This document shows, one piece after another, positions 33,880 to 47,549 of a DNA stretch of 64,000 bases. Numbering within the stretch: the first letter of the stretch is position 1; every line of letters begins with the position of its first letter. The notes below the pieces were generated by a model. It worked only from the letters and a program-made list of their open reading frames with translations. It was not told the DNA's origin and ran no database searches. Where the stretch lies: NCBI GenBank assembly GCA_029204225.1, contig CM055107.1, positions 2,821,923 through 2,885,922 on the forward strand. The letters run 5' to 3'. Source of the DNA: Diphasiastrum complanatum (lineage: Eukaryota; Streptophyta; Lycopodiopsida; Lycopodiales; Lycopodiaceae). The translations under genes were made by a program, and so were the position numbers.

Positions 33880-36010
33880 AAATATACTCTAAGTTTATTG
33901 GAAAATCTTTATAGTCATCTCAATGATTTCGTTGAAAGATTTGAAGAGGAAGAAAAGTTGTACAATTTACACATTAGAAAAGTGTTCATGTGCTTGGAAA
34001 ATGAAATGGTATCACTCTTACTGTTATTTCCCCTTCTGTTTCTGATGCACCTCTTTCACCGCATCCTCTTGTCTTTACTGATGACCTTGACGAGGATAGT
34101 GCCTCTCAACTGGAGGTCTTTTCCCAATACATTTGCATTGGTGACCTTTCTTCTTATGATTTTTGCCAATCTAAAAGCTGTCAGGTTCCGTTTGTCCCCA
34201 ATAGAATTATTGAATACAAATCTACTTTTACGTCTTACAAACTTTGGAGTCTTCTGTGAATTTGATATCGATAACCTGCATTCATGTCATTGTCATACTT
34301 TTAAACATTTCAAAAACTTCATATTAGAAAAATTTGGTCATGTCATATGTACAGACTGTAATATCATCAAAAGTACTCTTTTACGGAAATCTTTGAAAAA
34401 AGGCAAACCATATTACTTTAAGGCAAACTAATGTGAATGAGGTTGCTTCCAAACTTTATGACGGTTGGTTTAGACTTATGGAATTTTTACCTTCTTATGC
34501 CTCTGTAGACGATACTACAAAAGTAAAGCATGTTGTTTTCTACAAAAATACTGCACTAAGCTTTATTAGAAAAGGTAAATGGCTTCATGGTAATACTGCT
34601 TCTCTTATTAAAAATAGGATTGCCAATGATGAACTACAATGGCTTACCAACTTTCTTTATGTTAATGGGATTGATAAGCACAACACAACCCATGCTTTAT
34701 GTGTAAAGTCTTTCCACGAAAACTAGCCATACAAAGACTCAATATCCCATAATTTACACCTTTTCCAAATGAATTATCTAACTCTGTTGAGGATTCCCTT
34801 TCTTATATATCAGACATTACTGCTAAATCTTTACCAGAAATATACTTGGGAAATAATTCTCTACCTTACTTCCTCTACACTTTTAAAGTTCACAAGGATT
34901 CATTTAGATGGATTACCAATGCTCATGATTGTTGTTTTACTAAACTTGCCAAATTTGTCACAGGAGCTCTTGGTATGTTGTCACCGTTCCTCATGGAAGG
35001 TGTAGGCCTTAAGGCAAATACATACAAGATTATCCTAAGAGTAGACACTATGCTACATTGGCAATGTGAATCATCTATGGACTTCTATCTAAATCTACCA
35101 TCCTTGATCACCAGTATATGGGTTGCAGATATTTCAAAATGCTACGAGAATATACCCTTAGATGGTCCGGAAGGACTAAAAACTATTATGAAAAAAGCCA
35201 CTAAATATGCCTTTAAACATTCTAGACATGATCTACTGTATTACAAATGGAATCATGCACGTGAAATAATTAAATAGTCATGGAGCAAAAAACTATCAAA
35301 CAACTAGCACACTCTTGATATAAATTTACTCTACCAATGGAATAATTTCTTGATCGATAACTGTACCATCAGACTAGGGAATAAAACCTGGAAACAAATA
35401 CGTGGTATACCCATGGGTTTCTCATGTTCACCCACCTGATGTAATTGGTATCTATCCTTTTTTGAAGCACAATTTATTAAGAGACTCGTCAGACTAGGCC
35501 TTACCACTTTTATGAATAATTTTTTACATTCTTTTAGATACATTGATGACATATGTTTCATCAATAATCCAGATATTGAACTTTTCATGGATAAAATACA
35601 ATTGAGAACTTCTGACAACCCTTTTTGGATTTACCCTTTGGACTTTCTAGAAATAGAAAGAAAAATGTCAAAGGGTAATGTCACCAACTTTCTTAATATC
35701 ACCAGTTCCTTTGATCAAAAATCTGGTCTGACACAGCTTTCCAAGTTTGACAAAAGAGATATGTGTTCTCTACTTCTACTCCTCGCTAAATTGCATGTCT
35801 CTCTCTCATACTATGTCCTCTTACTTCTCATTGCAACTATGGATGCTATCCATCATATGAAGTAGTTTGATACAGTATGGCACTCGCCCTGATACGGTGA
35901 TATAACGGCTTGGCCTATCGCTAAAACATCATATGTTTGGGAAGACTGGACTATGTTTTAAAATGCTATTCAAAGCGATTAAGTAGTATAACTTCTTTTG
36001 GAAATGAATA
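33880..36010 (+). pseudogene. Penelope-like reverse transcriptase, broken
   Basis: N-terminal part in two frames (33898-34260), then a C-H-C motif (SCHCHTFKHF, about 34280) and FGHVICTDCNIIKSTLLRKS (about 34340). A shifted frame (34433-34726) and the RT proper follow in one frame (about 34768-35865): TFKVHKDSFRWI, WVADISKCYENIP with the first catalytic Asp (about 35121), GNKTWKQIRGIPMGFSCSPT (about 35371-35436), FRYIDDICF with the catalytic Asp pair (about 35534-35560), NPFWIYPLDFLEIERKM. Stops at 35275, 35305 and 35437; a shift near 35765, after which another frame continues to about 36000. The YIDD, IPMG-SCSP and DIS..ENIP pattern fits Penelope-like RTs, not LTR or LINE RTs. No GIY-YIG nuclease is visible. 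Confidence 0.7.
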
Positions 36011-36262
36011 ACAACTGTTGTTCAGCTATGACACCTATCTTCCTCACTAAACTAACTTGAGCGATTTTGTTTTGTGGGATGGTGGCAGGTATTAGCCGGA
36101 TGTCTTGAAAGTGGTTATGCTCTATGGTGTTTTCTAGTACTATATTTTACTTTTCAGCTGTATTTTACCTTGTTGCATTATGAATAAAGGCTTCAAAGAG
36201 CTTCAGTCTTGCTTTGTCAAGAGGAACTACATGTTAAATCTGAAGATCAAAATTTTCCAGGA

Positions 36263-36700
36263 TCCACATTAAGGGGGAGTCTTGGACTTCAATGCTCAAT
36301 TTGAAATCCTTTTGATAATGAGCATCCTGAAAGTTGAAAACAGAAGGCTCAAAATTTTTCTTAACAAGAAAAATTTTCACCTTGGGTCGGATCAGATCAG
36401 GTCTAATTTTTCCAACCCCAAGAAATTTGACCCTCAACATATTTTCGACCCAATGTATATTTTTTTATCCTTTGTATAAAATCTGACCCTATGTAATTTT
36501 TTGATACTATCGGTCAAAAATCTGACCTAACAACTTCGTGTTGGTCTGTCTACTTTGTAACTGTATAAGGCAGTTGTAATAAATATAGTAAAAGATAGTT
36601 GTAGATATTTTGATAGTATATCACACTTAGAATCTTCATCAGAAAACTACTTCTGATATTCTGAGTCTGATAATTTATTAATCTGTATCAATGTTATCAC
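36263..36700 (+). repeat. Possible copia LTR between tract-like and PBS-like sites
   Basis: AAGGGGGAG at 36270-36278 resembles a polypurine tract and is followed by TCTTGG (TG expected). TGTTATCACGCTC near 36690 resembles a decayed initiator-Met primer site. The 36279-36690 part would be the LTR. The element it belonged to is not seen. Confidence 0.3.
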
Positions 36701-39700
36701 GCTCAACAAGCTGAAGTTATAACTTCATGCAATTGTACTCATTGTTGATAATAATCAGAGTGCGATTTGTCCTACTGATGTTATTGGTCATTGCGCATTT
36801 GCGTTTAATTCATCATTTGAAGTATTTTGTTGCTAACCGTGGCATTTCTGATCCACGCATCTAGCTCACTCCCAACTTTTGCACAAACCCACTGATTTAC
36901 AATGGCCGAATCTTATATGCAAGATGTGGATGTAACATTCTTCCTTCCTTGAATATATTTTGTCCTCATAGGAAAGAAAAGCCAGGAACCATTTCTTTAA
37001 CTTTCAACATTTATCTAGAAAATCAATATTCTTAGTCTGACTTCAAATATCAGACAAGTACTCAGAGATAGAATGATTTTTCAATTGTTTATCTCTTCTC
37101 TAGAGTACAAACTCAAGTTTGGAAATTACTCTAAGTGATAAGTTTTTCCATCTCGATTCTACTCTCTATAACTTAATAATATCACCTTCATGTAAAACCC
37201 TTTACATGACACACTTGATGAAGCATTACCTAACTCATAAGATCAAAGTTAAAGAAACTAACAACTACAGTATGAAATTATGCACTACTTCTTGTAGACA
37301 ATTCGTAAATGCTTCTTAGTACAAATACTCTTAGAATATCCAAAAGTCTAAGATATAACAGTCCTTCTAGAATCTCTAGGAGATCCATTAAGATAAAAAT
37401 TGATTTTAACTCAACTTTGAGTATCCTAAATACTCTCCTAAATTCAATGTCCCTGTTTCTAGCATCTCATGCAAGAAAATAGCATCCATCCTATCTTAAT
37501 AGATGTTTGTCCCCTATAACAATCAGAGATCTAGCCTAGAAATTGTACCCAAGCATCTGCAAACTATAATTTGTAGTAAAATACCATCCACTAGATTAAG
37601 TTTGGTGTCATTTCAAAGGTCCTGAAGTTTGAGACTTCTTCAATATGAAATATATATCAAAATAAAAGTATTTAGGCCTCTTTCACATGTGTGAAAGGTT
37701 AGATCCAAAACTATGTACAAAAACTACCAATTTAGGCCTCAAACTAGCTAGGAAATGTTGACAATTCTCACAATCATTAACAGTTTTAGGTCAAATTGGT
37801 CAAAATAGCCTATTTTCAGTCTTGTGGTTGGATCATTGATACACAAGTTCCATTTGTTGGTGAACAGATCGTTCTTCTAGAATCTAGATCAAGAAGTCTA
37901 GTTTTGCATATAGATTTTGATTCCCATCAATAGTATGAATGTGTATGAATTTTTGAAGTTTGAATATGATATCTTGTGGCAAAGGTTCTTAATGTTTTCA
38001 AGAGTGTTTCAAGATCTTTTAGGTTCATGATTCATTCTATTGTGGTGTGATCATTTGTTGATCAAGGTTTATTAATTCTACGTGTAATTGATGTTGGAGA
38101 TTAAGCTCACAATTTATCCTTGAATGAGTCATTGATCTAGGGTCAGATGCAACCTCTTTAGGTTCTCTGTCTGCTCACTTGATATCTACAGGAATCGTAG
38201 TTTTCTATTTTGCCATTCTGCATATTTAGTTGCGTTTCTTAACACAGACCGCAGTACCTGCAAAACTAATTTCATTCTGTGTGCAAAGTAATGCCTGGTA
38301 AAATACACGGGTTTCTGTGCAACAATTCAACACCTGCGACTTTCTACAAATAATCGAATAAGCCTAGCTATTTGAAGGATGATCACTTCGACCTTTTGGC
38401 AAATCTTGATCTCCGAAGTAAAGGGTATCTATTCCCGTTTGTGTCTACATTCGAATGACATCTCAAACTATTTGAAGCAGCTCGAAAACTTGGCCATCTC
38501 CAACTATCTCAACGATCGACTGATCTGACTACTTCGATGATCGACTGATCCGACCATATGTGATTGTACAAATGTCGTAGTACATCAAATATCTGTTAAG
38601 TACATTCACGACCAATATTTGGGTAAACCAAACTAGTCTTGTAATTATAGATATGTTAAGGAATTCTTTAAGCAACAGAGCGGAAGATTGAGCATTTAGG
38701 CTGTAATCACTTGTGGTGTTCATGCTCTCATGTTAAGCATTCAGTGTAAAATATCAACAGCACTTTCTACTATTTGTGTCTAATCTCGATATGTGTGTGC
38801 TATGATTGATTACACTTCCTCAATTGCTTTTCTCAGCTCGTTCACTCAGTCTGATCGAATCATGGACGTCTTCGACTCCTTAGAATTCAATCAAACGTTA
38901 GTTGTCTCTGACACCTAAGGAACAAACACTATCTTTTGGCACTACCACATTGAATGATGCATTGGACTTTACTTTCAAACTGATCAACATTAATTCCACA
39001 TATTATTTATCGTCTTCGATGAACTGTTGTATGCAATTATTTCAGCAGTCCTTAACGTATGAGCTGTGATTCTATTTATGCTGGTCCTACTATATATATA
39101 ACAACAAAATTTCATTTATCCACTTGCCAAATATTGCCCTAATAGGTAGATTTAATGTATCTCAATAAACCAATAGAAATAGGTCCAAATTCGACCTTAT
39201 TACTTCACCTACTTGCAAAAAATAGCAATGATACTATTTCTAGGTCTTATTGATAAAGGAATAAATGTCACTAGTTCACAATTTTTACAAAAACAACCAA
39301 TGAATTTGTTGATGCAGTTCAAAGTGCATGGAGAGAAGATCACATAACACATTATATGGTAAGATCTATATGTAGTATTATTGTAGAAAATGTTGTGCTA
39401 CTAATTTAGATACTTCTGCTACTAATTTAGATTCTACTTTATGACATATCACAACATCATTGACATTCTTCGCAAGAAATAGTAGAAATCTCAACATATG
39501 ATCATCATAAGGAATGGAAAAATCTCATTGGCAAGCAAGAGTGGTATTTCATAAAAGTACACAAGATGGTGAAACCAACACAAAGAGTAGTTATATTTTG
39601 CAAATTTTTCAATGGCTTTTCAAAAGAGTAAAAATTTGTCACAATACAAAGTCGATGAATTGTCAAAATTTTCAAAAAGCATGCATAAGTTTATACAAGA

Positions 39701-40116
39701 TACAAAAAAAAAAAATTGGATTCTAAAATGTAATATAATACAAAATATCTTGAATTCTCTGAGTCTATTCCATCTTGGACACATTCTGCATTGAAAGTTG
39801 CAACTTAGAGTCATGCAATAAGTTTTTTCGTTTGTAAGAATCCAAGAGATAGTACATCTAAAACTTACTCAGATCAACATATGCAACATACGAAGCAACT
39901 GTGATGATCTGAACATGAAATACATTTGTCCATATTCTAGAATTTCAAACTGCAATTGTTTTTCTAACAAATATTATTCTATGCACTCGTGTAAAATTAT
40001 GTCCTCTAAGAAAATGAATAAAGTGCCTTAGTTGCTATAATCATTGTTTCCATTAGAGCTAGTCCAAGCACCAAAAGGGCCTTTTGTCAAGATACTTTTG
40101 TTGGTTATTCAACTAT
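36701..40116. other. 3.4 kb AT-rich DNA, no gene recognised
   Basis: Short features only: CACATGTGTG with TTTC/GAAA arms at 37681-37697 (the G-box palindrome family); a two-copy ~24-bp repeat containing CGATCGACTGATC at 38513-38553. Open frames here (for example 38529-38723, 39514-39726) have no protein-like conservation I know. Confidence 0.5.
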
Positions 40117-41178
40117 TTGATGTATACATGGCCTAGTAATGTTTTTGACAAATGTCAAGGAACGTAACATTGTTTGTCGGTCTAAAAAAGTCCGGAGTGT
40201 TTCGGTCATATTTTTGTCCATTTCGAAACTCCCATTGGGTTGGGTTTGGACTTGTGATCTAACAATACTTGTTACTCGCAAGACTCCTAACTGTGATACT
40301 CTTAAAACTTATGGTTAATAGCATTCTATTTCAAACAAACCATAGTTAAACAACTTGGGTGGTCTAAAGAGGGTCAACATTCATTAAAAAATAGTTTTTA
40401 TTTTCTTTACAATTCATTTGCTTTAGTTTTGAGCTTTGTTGTGTAGATGAAATATTCCTTTAGAGCAATGGTTTTGGTATGGGCACCAAGTTTGCATATA
40501 TTAGCAATAATTCAAAAGAACTTTGATTTTTTATTTTTAAAGTTTTCTAGTTTTATTTAGTTCAACCCTCTTTGATTGGTGATTTTTTATTGTAGTTTTC
40601 TCAGCACTTTCAAACTAAATTCCAATTTGTTTTATATTATCTTTAGTTTTTGATGTATACATGGCCCACTAATGTTTTTACAACTGTCAAGGAATGCAAT
40701 GTTGTTTGTCGGTCTAAAAAAGTTTGGAGTTTTTCGGTCATATTTTTGTGCATTTCGAAACTCCCACTGGGCGGGGTTTGGACTTGTGATTTAGCAATAC
40801 TTGCTACCCACAAGACTCCTAACCGTGATACTCTTAAAACTTATGGTTAATAGCATTCTATTTCAAACAAACCATAGTTAAACAAACTTGTGTTGTCTAA
40901 AGAGGATCAATATTCATTAAAAATTAGTTTTTATTTTCTTTACGATTCATTTGTTTTGGTTTTGAGCTTTGTTGTGTAAGTGAAATATTCCTTCAGAGCA
41001 ATGATATGGTATAGGCACTAAGTTTCTGTATATTAGCAGTAATTCAAACGAACTTTGAGTTTCTATTTTTAAAGTTTAATAGTTTTATGAAGTTCAACCC
41101 TCTTTGATTAGTGATTTTATATTGCAGATTTCTTAGCACTTTTCAAACTAAATTCGAATTTGTTTTATATTATCTTTG
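40117..41178 (+). repeat. Two-copy tandem duplication, 533-bp unit
   Basis: TTGATGTATACATGGCC starts at 40117 and again at 40650, and the sequences match along their length to about 40649 and 41178, with scattered substitutions and small indels. Each unit holds GTTTGTCGGTCTAAAAAAGT, a (T/G)GGGTTTGGACTTGTGAT block and an AT-rich tail with CAACCCTCTTTGATT. No gene. The level of divergence suggests an old duplication. Confidence 0.9.
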
Positions 41179-42719
41179 GTAGGATTTGTCATTGCATATT
41201 CAAAAATCTATTATGTATCTTTTATTTGGTCCAATTCTGGAGCCATTTGGATTTCATATGGTTATGCCAAATGTAGTGAAAATGCAATTTTTGAATTTGC
41301 ATTTTCAAATATAGAAAGAAGCATAAAAGCAAAATGCAAATCTAGCTTCCAGTTTTGATTTTACAGTTTAAGGAGAGAGGAATTGAACCTACAAGGTTTA
41401 GCCTTGCCTTCCAAGCCCTTAAAAGGTGGTCATTATGATATATAAGCATTTTTAATTTTTGAAACATAACAAGGTTTGCAAAGATACATTATACAAGTAG
41501 ACCAATCTTCAACAATAATAGCCATTGATCTACACAACACTTGATGCATTAAAGCATCCATGTAAAGGACAAGAAATAAATCAAGGTCCAACAGTTTGAG
41601 AACCTCCATTCATTATATTAAAGCATCGATGCAAAGAACAAGAAAAGAAACGAATCAAATGTCAATGTAGAAAGATATTTCTAAATGAAGTTGAATTTGA
41701 TAACTTCAGCAAAATATAACTTACAAGAAAGCTCCACCACTGCTCTAGAATCACATTTATGAATGTAGATCCCACACTGTACACAAAGGCGAGGCGGATC
41801 TTACCTACATCCAACCTTACATATTGATAAAACAATATATTAGATCATATCAGATGTGTACAAATGAAATTTTTTTTTTCTCTTGAAGCAAATTTCAAAA
41901 GAAAAAAATGCAAGCCATGAAATCTTTTCATGCAAATAGTTCCCACAACACTTTTCCATTTAACAGATGTAATTTGCTTTTTTCCATGCATTCATTATCA
42001 CTTACATGTGGGGTAGTTGGGCCTTTAACCGCCTCAAGTAAGACTATTCTAGTTTTGAATGAAGTCTTTAGTTGGAATTAATTCTTGTCATTGGTGGTAT
42101 TGCCTTTGCAAGGCAAGGCCAAAAAAGAGCTCTTAAGCTATCAATTCTTATTATGTCTAGACTTGGTAAGTTTCCTCATGTTGAATCAATTTGAGTAGTA
42201 GTCTCCACTCTTGGTGGTGTTGTTCCATCGACTCCTATAACTTTTGGCTTCTGGCCACCATGCTCCCTCTTGAACCCAAAAACTTTGATTTCTCTTTAGG
42301 TGCCAACGGATCATCAAATCCCCAATTGACATTGTTTATCATTGGGAATAGGATGAGTTGAAATTCCTATAGAATCTAGTGCAGTATGCAGATCACATCA
42401 CACAATCACCATAGCCACTCCTCACAAGCTCTCATAGATGGCACAACAAAAGTTAATAGATTACAAAGAAACACTGTACATATAGCAAAGCCCCAACCTG
42501 CATGGGCTCAACAGGTGTCACTAAACTGGCCTACCACCTGCCAAACTAGAGTTAGGCCCAATATGGCCACATATACTGACAAACCACCATGCCCTTGAGT
42601 ATAGCATAATGAGCTCAAAATCACTGTACATGCTAATTTCTTCCTACGTGTGGCTACTCGGCTAACCCAAGTAGTTGGCTACGGGATCAGTGCCCGATCA
42701 ATATAAATCGATCTCTATG
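41179..42719. other. No gene recognised
   Basis: AT-rich. A GGAATTGAACC word near 41390 recalls a tRNA T-arm on the minus strand but no tRNA folds around it. The 42386-42700 part contains CT/CA-rich words and ends near the copia fragment at 42720. Confidence 0.5.
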
Positions 42720-43010
42720 TGAATGTGCTAAAGCAATCCGAGTTGAAGCTTCTTTGCCTATTGAATATTGGGGAGAAGCAATTAATTGTGCAAAATATTT
42801 GTGCAATAGATTACCTCACAATGCACTTGCAGGAAGATCACCATATAAACCTAAGGTTGATCACCTTAGATTTTTAAATGTGCTTGCTTTGTTCATGTAC
42901 CCTTGGAAACAAGGAAAAGAGATGATCCAAATTCAGTCAAAGGGAAGAAACTCAAGCTACATGGGTTCTTCAAGTCTAGTTGGTAGTATACAACTTGCAT
43001 ATAGATTGTA
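42720..43010 (+). pseudogene. Ty1/copia integrase C-terminal fragment
   Basis: AKAIRVEASLPIEYWGEAIN, CAKYLCNRLPHNALAGRSPY and KPKVDHLRFLNVLALFMY match the region after the copia integrase core. Conserved FGC reads LNV. A frameshift near 42915 is followed by KGKKLKLHGF in another frame. It then runs into the LTR-like DNA at 43200. Very short and decayed. Confidence 0.7.
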
Positions 43011-43199
43011 GACTTAGAATTGTCAATAATATGCTTGTAGAAACTCGTGACATATCACATGCAATTGATGTAAGTGATTCATAGTGACATGCAAGGCATG
43101 CACAAAGTGAATTGGACACATGCATGATGATTTGTACAATTCTAGTTAAAAATATGACACTTGGTAAAAGTAGGTAGAAATGCATGCATGAGAAGTGAC

Positions 43200-43616
43200 A
43201 AATGTCACTAATACTCTACTTAGAGATGTGGATGGAAGTTGGATGAATGTAGTTCTACCTCGAGCTACTTCAAACTCCATAAATATGTGTAGACATTCTC
43301 ATAATCTTTGATGAAGAACCAAGCTTTGAAGCTATTCCATGCCATTTTGAATCTACACTATCATATGCTTGAATTGCTCTCTCTTTAACTCGAGTAGAGG
43401 CTTATGCTAATGCATTAAATTCTTGTACTTTTTCTCTCTTGTCTTTCAAAGCTATCATTCTTTGATTCTTAGCATGCTAGATTGTAATTAAGCCATAAAA
43501 TTCTGTACTAGATCTTGGCATTCAATCTAGAATCAGTTTATGTGCTAATCACAAAGCTTAATAAGATCATTCACACTTGAGGATCATTCCCCACACGTGT
43601 GAACTTGCTGGAAATT
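43200..43616 (+). repeat. LTR-like segment ending in a G-box palindrome
   Basis: CACACGTGTG at 43592-43601 and the end GTGTGAACTTGCTGGAAA match 32512-32530. It also shares the TTCTCTCTTT... and TCTAGAATC words of the 4492-5335 family. Borders not defined. Confidence 0.4.
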
Positions 43617-46600
43617 TTGTCAGTTGAGTCCTAAAGCAGCTAAGAGTATAAAGAAGCTTAAAAGGGCCTTGAAAAGGATGGTACTTAACGAAGATAAGTT
43701 GACCACCAGCCTGCTGCCCCTAGAATGCAAGCCTCTCTACAAGGCTAAAATGACTGAGTGGATGGCCAAGAGTGACGAACGAGGTATCAAAACCGACTCA
43801 TGTAGGTGGTTTGACATCACTCGATTCAATAGAGTCCAAAACTTTACTTGTGCTTGCACATTTTGAACTTTCATGTCACATAGCGCTATCGTTTGAATTG
43901 ATTGATTTATGCATGAAATCAAATATATCGGAGATAAAATATTGAGAACTAGTTTCTTGAATTGCAAGAGGAGACAAGTAAATACCATGTGTCGTAAACA
44001 TGGGCCCAATCCTTAATCTTGTAAACGTGATCAAAGCAACAGTAAGCATTTGCAAGATTATTTCATGTTTGCATCATCTTCACGAGATCCACTCCTGAAG
44101 CAGGCCCAGTAGTCGACATCTTAAATATATGGCATCTATCACAATTGTCATGCATTTGTCCAGGAAACAATGAAACATGGAAGTACTCATACGCGCAATG
44201 CTCTTTTAAGTAAAGAAGAGCAGTGATATCCTGAGACATATCTACTGCCCGCAATTCCTTGCTTCTGTAATCCACTTTTTTATTCTTATGATTCGTCAAT
44301 CATAATTCATTGGAATTCAAAACCATACTTAATTATTAAAGGACAATGGAGTATATGTCCAACACAACTCAAGAAATATAATAATCATTCCAAAAAAAAA
44401 ATTCCAAGAAAAAAAAATATGGATTTTAAGAATATTTTTGAAATCGGATTTTTAACATAAATACAAGTTTCCAAGGTCTATATGCAGCAGGTAATTAAAG
44501 ATAGAAGGCATACCAAATAAGCACTCATAACTATTTTCAACTACAAAAAAAAACTTTAGATTACTATCTAGAATTGAATCTAGATATCCAAAGTTCTACT
44601 GAATTCTATATAAGCTCAATTATCATTTTTGGAATCATTAAGATTTGTTATCCAATTCAGCTCTCTGGGATACAATCACTAATGAACTTTCTCTTCCTCA
44701 ATGAAGTATACTCTAAACCAAAAATACTATATATCTTATGCACATAGTTTTTTATTGATGAGTCACGATGATTCACAAATTATGCACCTTACAAGCCATA
44801 TAAATCAAAACATATAGTTTCTTATGAATACTCATCACATTGTTCGTTTAACCAAATAACTTTATCCAGAAGTGACCTAACTAATGTTAATTGTCAATGA
44901 TTGAGAAACCTCAAATGTCCAAGTATGTATATCTCAATTGTACCACTAGTACATCACCACATTTAGATTCTTATGCAAATTATTTTTAAGTTAACAAATA
45001 CATTTTCCATAAACAGATATTAAAATATCTAAATAATACTTGCAGGTTGGCAGTGAGCTGGAGACTATTTCAAACCAGCGATGACTTGGGCAGGTTAGTT
45101 TGCAGGTAAACAGGTAGAGGTTCTTAAGCTAGCAGCGATGGAGGCCCTTGTAGCTAGCGATGGGTTGCAATCAACTCTCTGTATTGCAAGGATTGCCTGC
45201 TGCTCATGAAGTGCTGATGAAGCTAGGCACACACAGGTAAGAACTGACAATTTTTGGCTTCGTAAAGGAGCTGCAAGTCAGTTATGGACTCTTAATTCAT
45301 ATTGTTTTTCCGCTGGAGGTGTGGATTGCAAATGCGCCCTTCTACGGCCAGGAGTTGTGCTGCTTTGTAGGTAGAAATGCACTGAATTTCCCTTTCTGAA
45401 CTTGAATTACTCTTCAGGCACAGTGATGGAATGCTTTGGTAGTTAGAAGTGCCTAGTTCCACAAGGAGAGAGATGGCCCTAGTAGCTCACCTTGATTGTT
45501 CTTCATAATCAAACAGCAAGAGAAACACTGGAATGCACATGGATCAAACTCCATCATTAGATAGGGAGGAGTCCTGGACATGTGGCTGCACCAAACTCTT
45601 ATAAAACCCAAAATTAGACATGAATGACTGTGCTGAAGACCTGTGTGAATCAAATTCTCAGAAGGCATCTCTTGTGGTTGATTGCACTCTGCTTTCTAGC
45701 ATTTGCTTTCTCTATTTCATCACTGCTACTTTCACCTTGTCCCTTAGCAGAGATGACATTGAAGTCATGATTATGAAACTATGAAACTCTCTACATTTTA
45801 TGCTCACAAGATAACTAGAATGAAGCTATCCCTTCCCATACAACTCAAAGAAAACATGTTCTTAAGCACATTATTCATTTCTCAGAAGTAGATTGGGCTT
45901 CTATGCTCACATAAAAAATATCTCATGACTTATTTGAAAACTAGTGATCAGAGGCAATGCTGCAACTTCATAGTGAATTAGCACTCTGACAATAACAGTA
46001 CTCATAGGGTAGAGATAAGTTCTCAGGTTTTAACATTCACAATATAATATGCAAAACACTCAACCTCAACATTTACAACCATATTCTCACAAATGTTTTC
46101 ACATACAACACCTTCACTCAAAAATGATGGCTCTATAAGGTATTGCTTATCTCACAAAGCTGTCATGTGCCAATCTTAGCATTATAACATCTAATCCATT
46201 CAAGGACATCAAATAAACATGGAAAGACGAAAAATCAAGAAAACTAATCAAAAATAATAATAAAAGTAGCTAAAAGCAGCAAAACTTCACCAAATTAGGC
46301 AAAGTAAGCATTCATTATCCATGGCTATATTTGGCAATTCATTAGTAAGCTCATGGGCTAATTACATGCAACACATGACAAAAGCATAATAGCTTTCTCA
46401 AGACATATCCACAATTATGACTTACTCTTTACAAGTTACTCCCTCCCAATGCGTCACCAATTACTATCCAAACTGCAATTTACAAAAGAAAAATCATCCC
46501 TCATGTTTGCTTTCATCAAAGTGTTTTCACAAAGTATCCTTCACACAAATTACTCTCCCTCAAAGACAATGTATCACTCACTCACCTCATTCACACACTC

Positions 46601-47549
46601 ACCTCTCACTCAAAAGATTGCTCTCCCCACACATATCTCCCCTTACACATGCTGCTGGGTCTCTCACACTCACAAACTCAATGGAGAGGTTCACAGCCTA
46701 TTTTCAGACAAAATGGGCCCATGCTCCTCTCATACAGAGGGTTCTCAAAATGGATTTATCCCAAAGAAATGGAGCCCTCTCACCAAGAAATGAAAGCACT
46801 ATAGTTTTCACACAAAAACATGGAGAGAAGGGAGGGAGGCAACTGAAATGAGCTAAAGGAAGAAGCAAAAGACAAAAAGCTTAAGAAAGTCCCCTTTTTA
46901 TAATGGTGAGTAAAAAAGGCCCCTTTCATTTTGCCACTTGCCCACCCTTCAACATTGCCTTGCTCTTCATCTCCTTCCATGCCTCTTGTCCTAGATTTTG
47001 TGGACCCTCTTTTTCCTTGGTACTTCACCTTTTTTCCTCATGATGGTCACAATACTTCTCTATTGGCAGCAAAGTGGATTTTGCTTCCCTTAATGATTGC
47101 CATCCTCTCATTTCTTGACACCCAGCTTGTTTAGGCACATGGCCTATTTGGTCAAGCATGTGAAGGCTCTTGAAGGCTATGAAGGTCATTATGGCTAGTT
47201 ATTGCCTTTTTCCAAGTTAGCGATTGGTGGGTATCCTTAACCTCAAATTGTATTTTCCATTTGTCGGTTCCCTAGCCAATGGGTGCCTTGGAACAATGAT
47301 ACATATTTTTTTTTCCTGCTCGAGTTGTGGTAACTCTACTTCCACATTCTTGATTATCCAAATTTTAATTCCTGGAGACTACTTCCTTCCTTCATCTCTC
47401 AGTATTTGGACCATTAGGTACCATTATGTTGACTTGTATCGGTCTTCTTCCTTTGATAGCCCAATTGGTGTACGTTCAGATTTTTGAGTTGATGGTCCTT
47501 CTTGGCATGACAACTGACTATCCCTAAAAAAGAACAAGGTTTTTGTATT
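43617..47549. other. 3.9 kb with no assigned gene
   Basis: An open stretch at 43624-43866 (plus, Lys-rich, no ATG) and one at 44063-44299 (minus, with CAYEYFHVSLFPGQ and DNCDRCHIF) look partly protein-like but match nothing I know. 45050-45250 has repeated GCAGGT/AGCGATGG words. A minus-strand TATA box (TATAAAAA, plus 46895-46902) with a G-rich sequence before it and CT-rich DNA after it could be the promoter of a minus-strand LTR around 46000-47150. An A/T run lies at 47300-47315. Confidence 0.4.

Noticed and set aside
41380-41420. tRNA-like T-arm word GGAATTGAACC (minus strand)
   Set aside because: No acceptor stem, D-arm or anticodon arm can be paired around it.
44063-44299. Minus-strand frame with Cys/His residues (CDRCH)
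   Set aside because: No family recognised and only 78 codons; kept as a note in the regional entry rather than called as a gene.
46417-46851. Plus-strand open frame of 144 codons
   Set aside because: Low-complexity Ser/His/Leu composition in CT/CA-rich DNA opposite a likely minus-strand LTR promoter.
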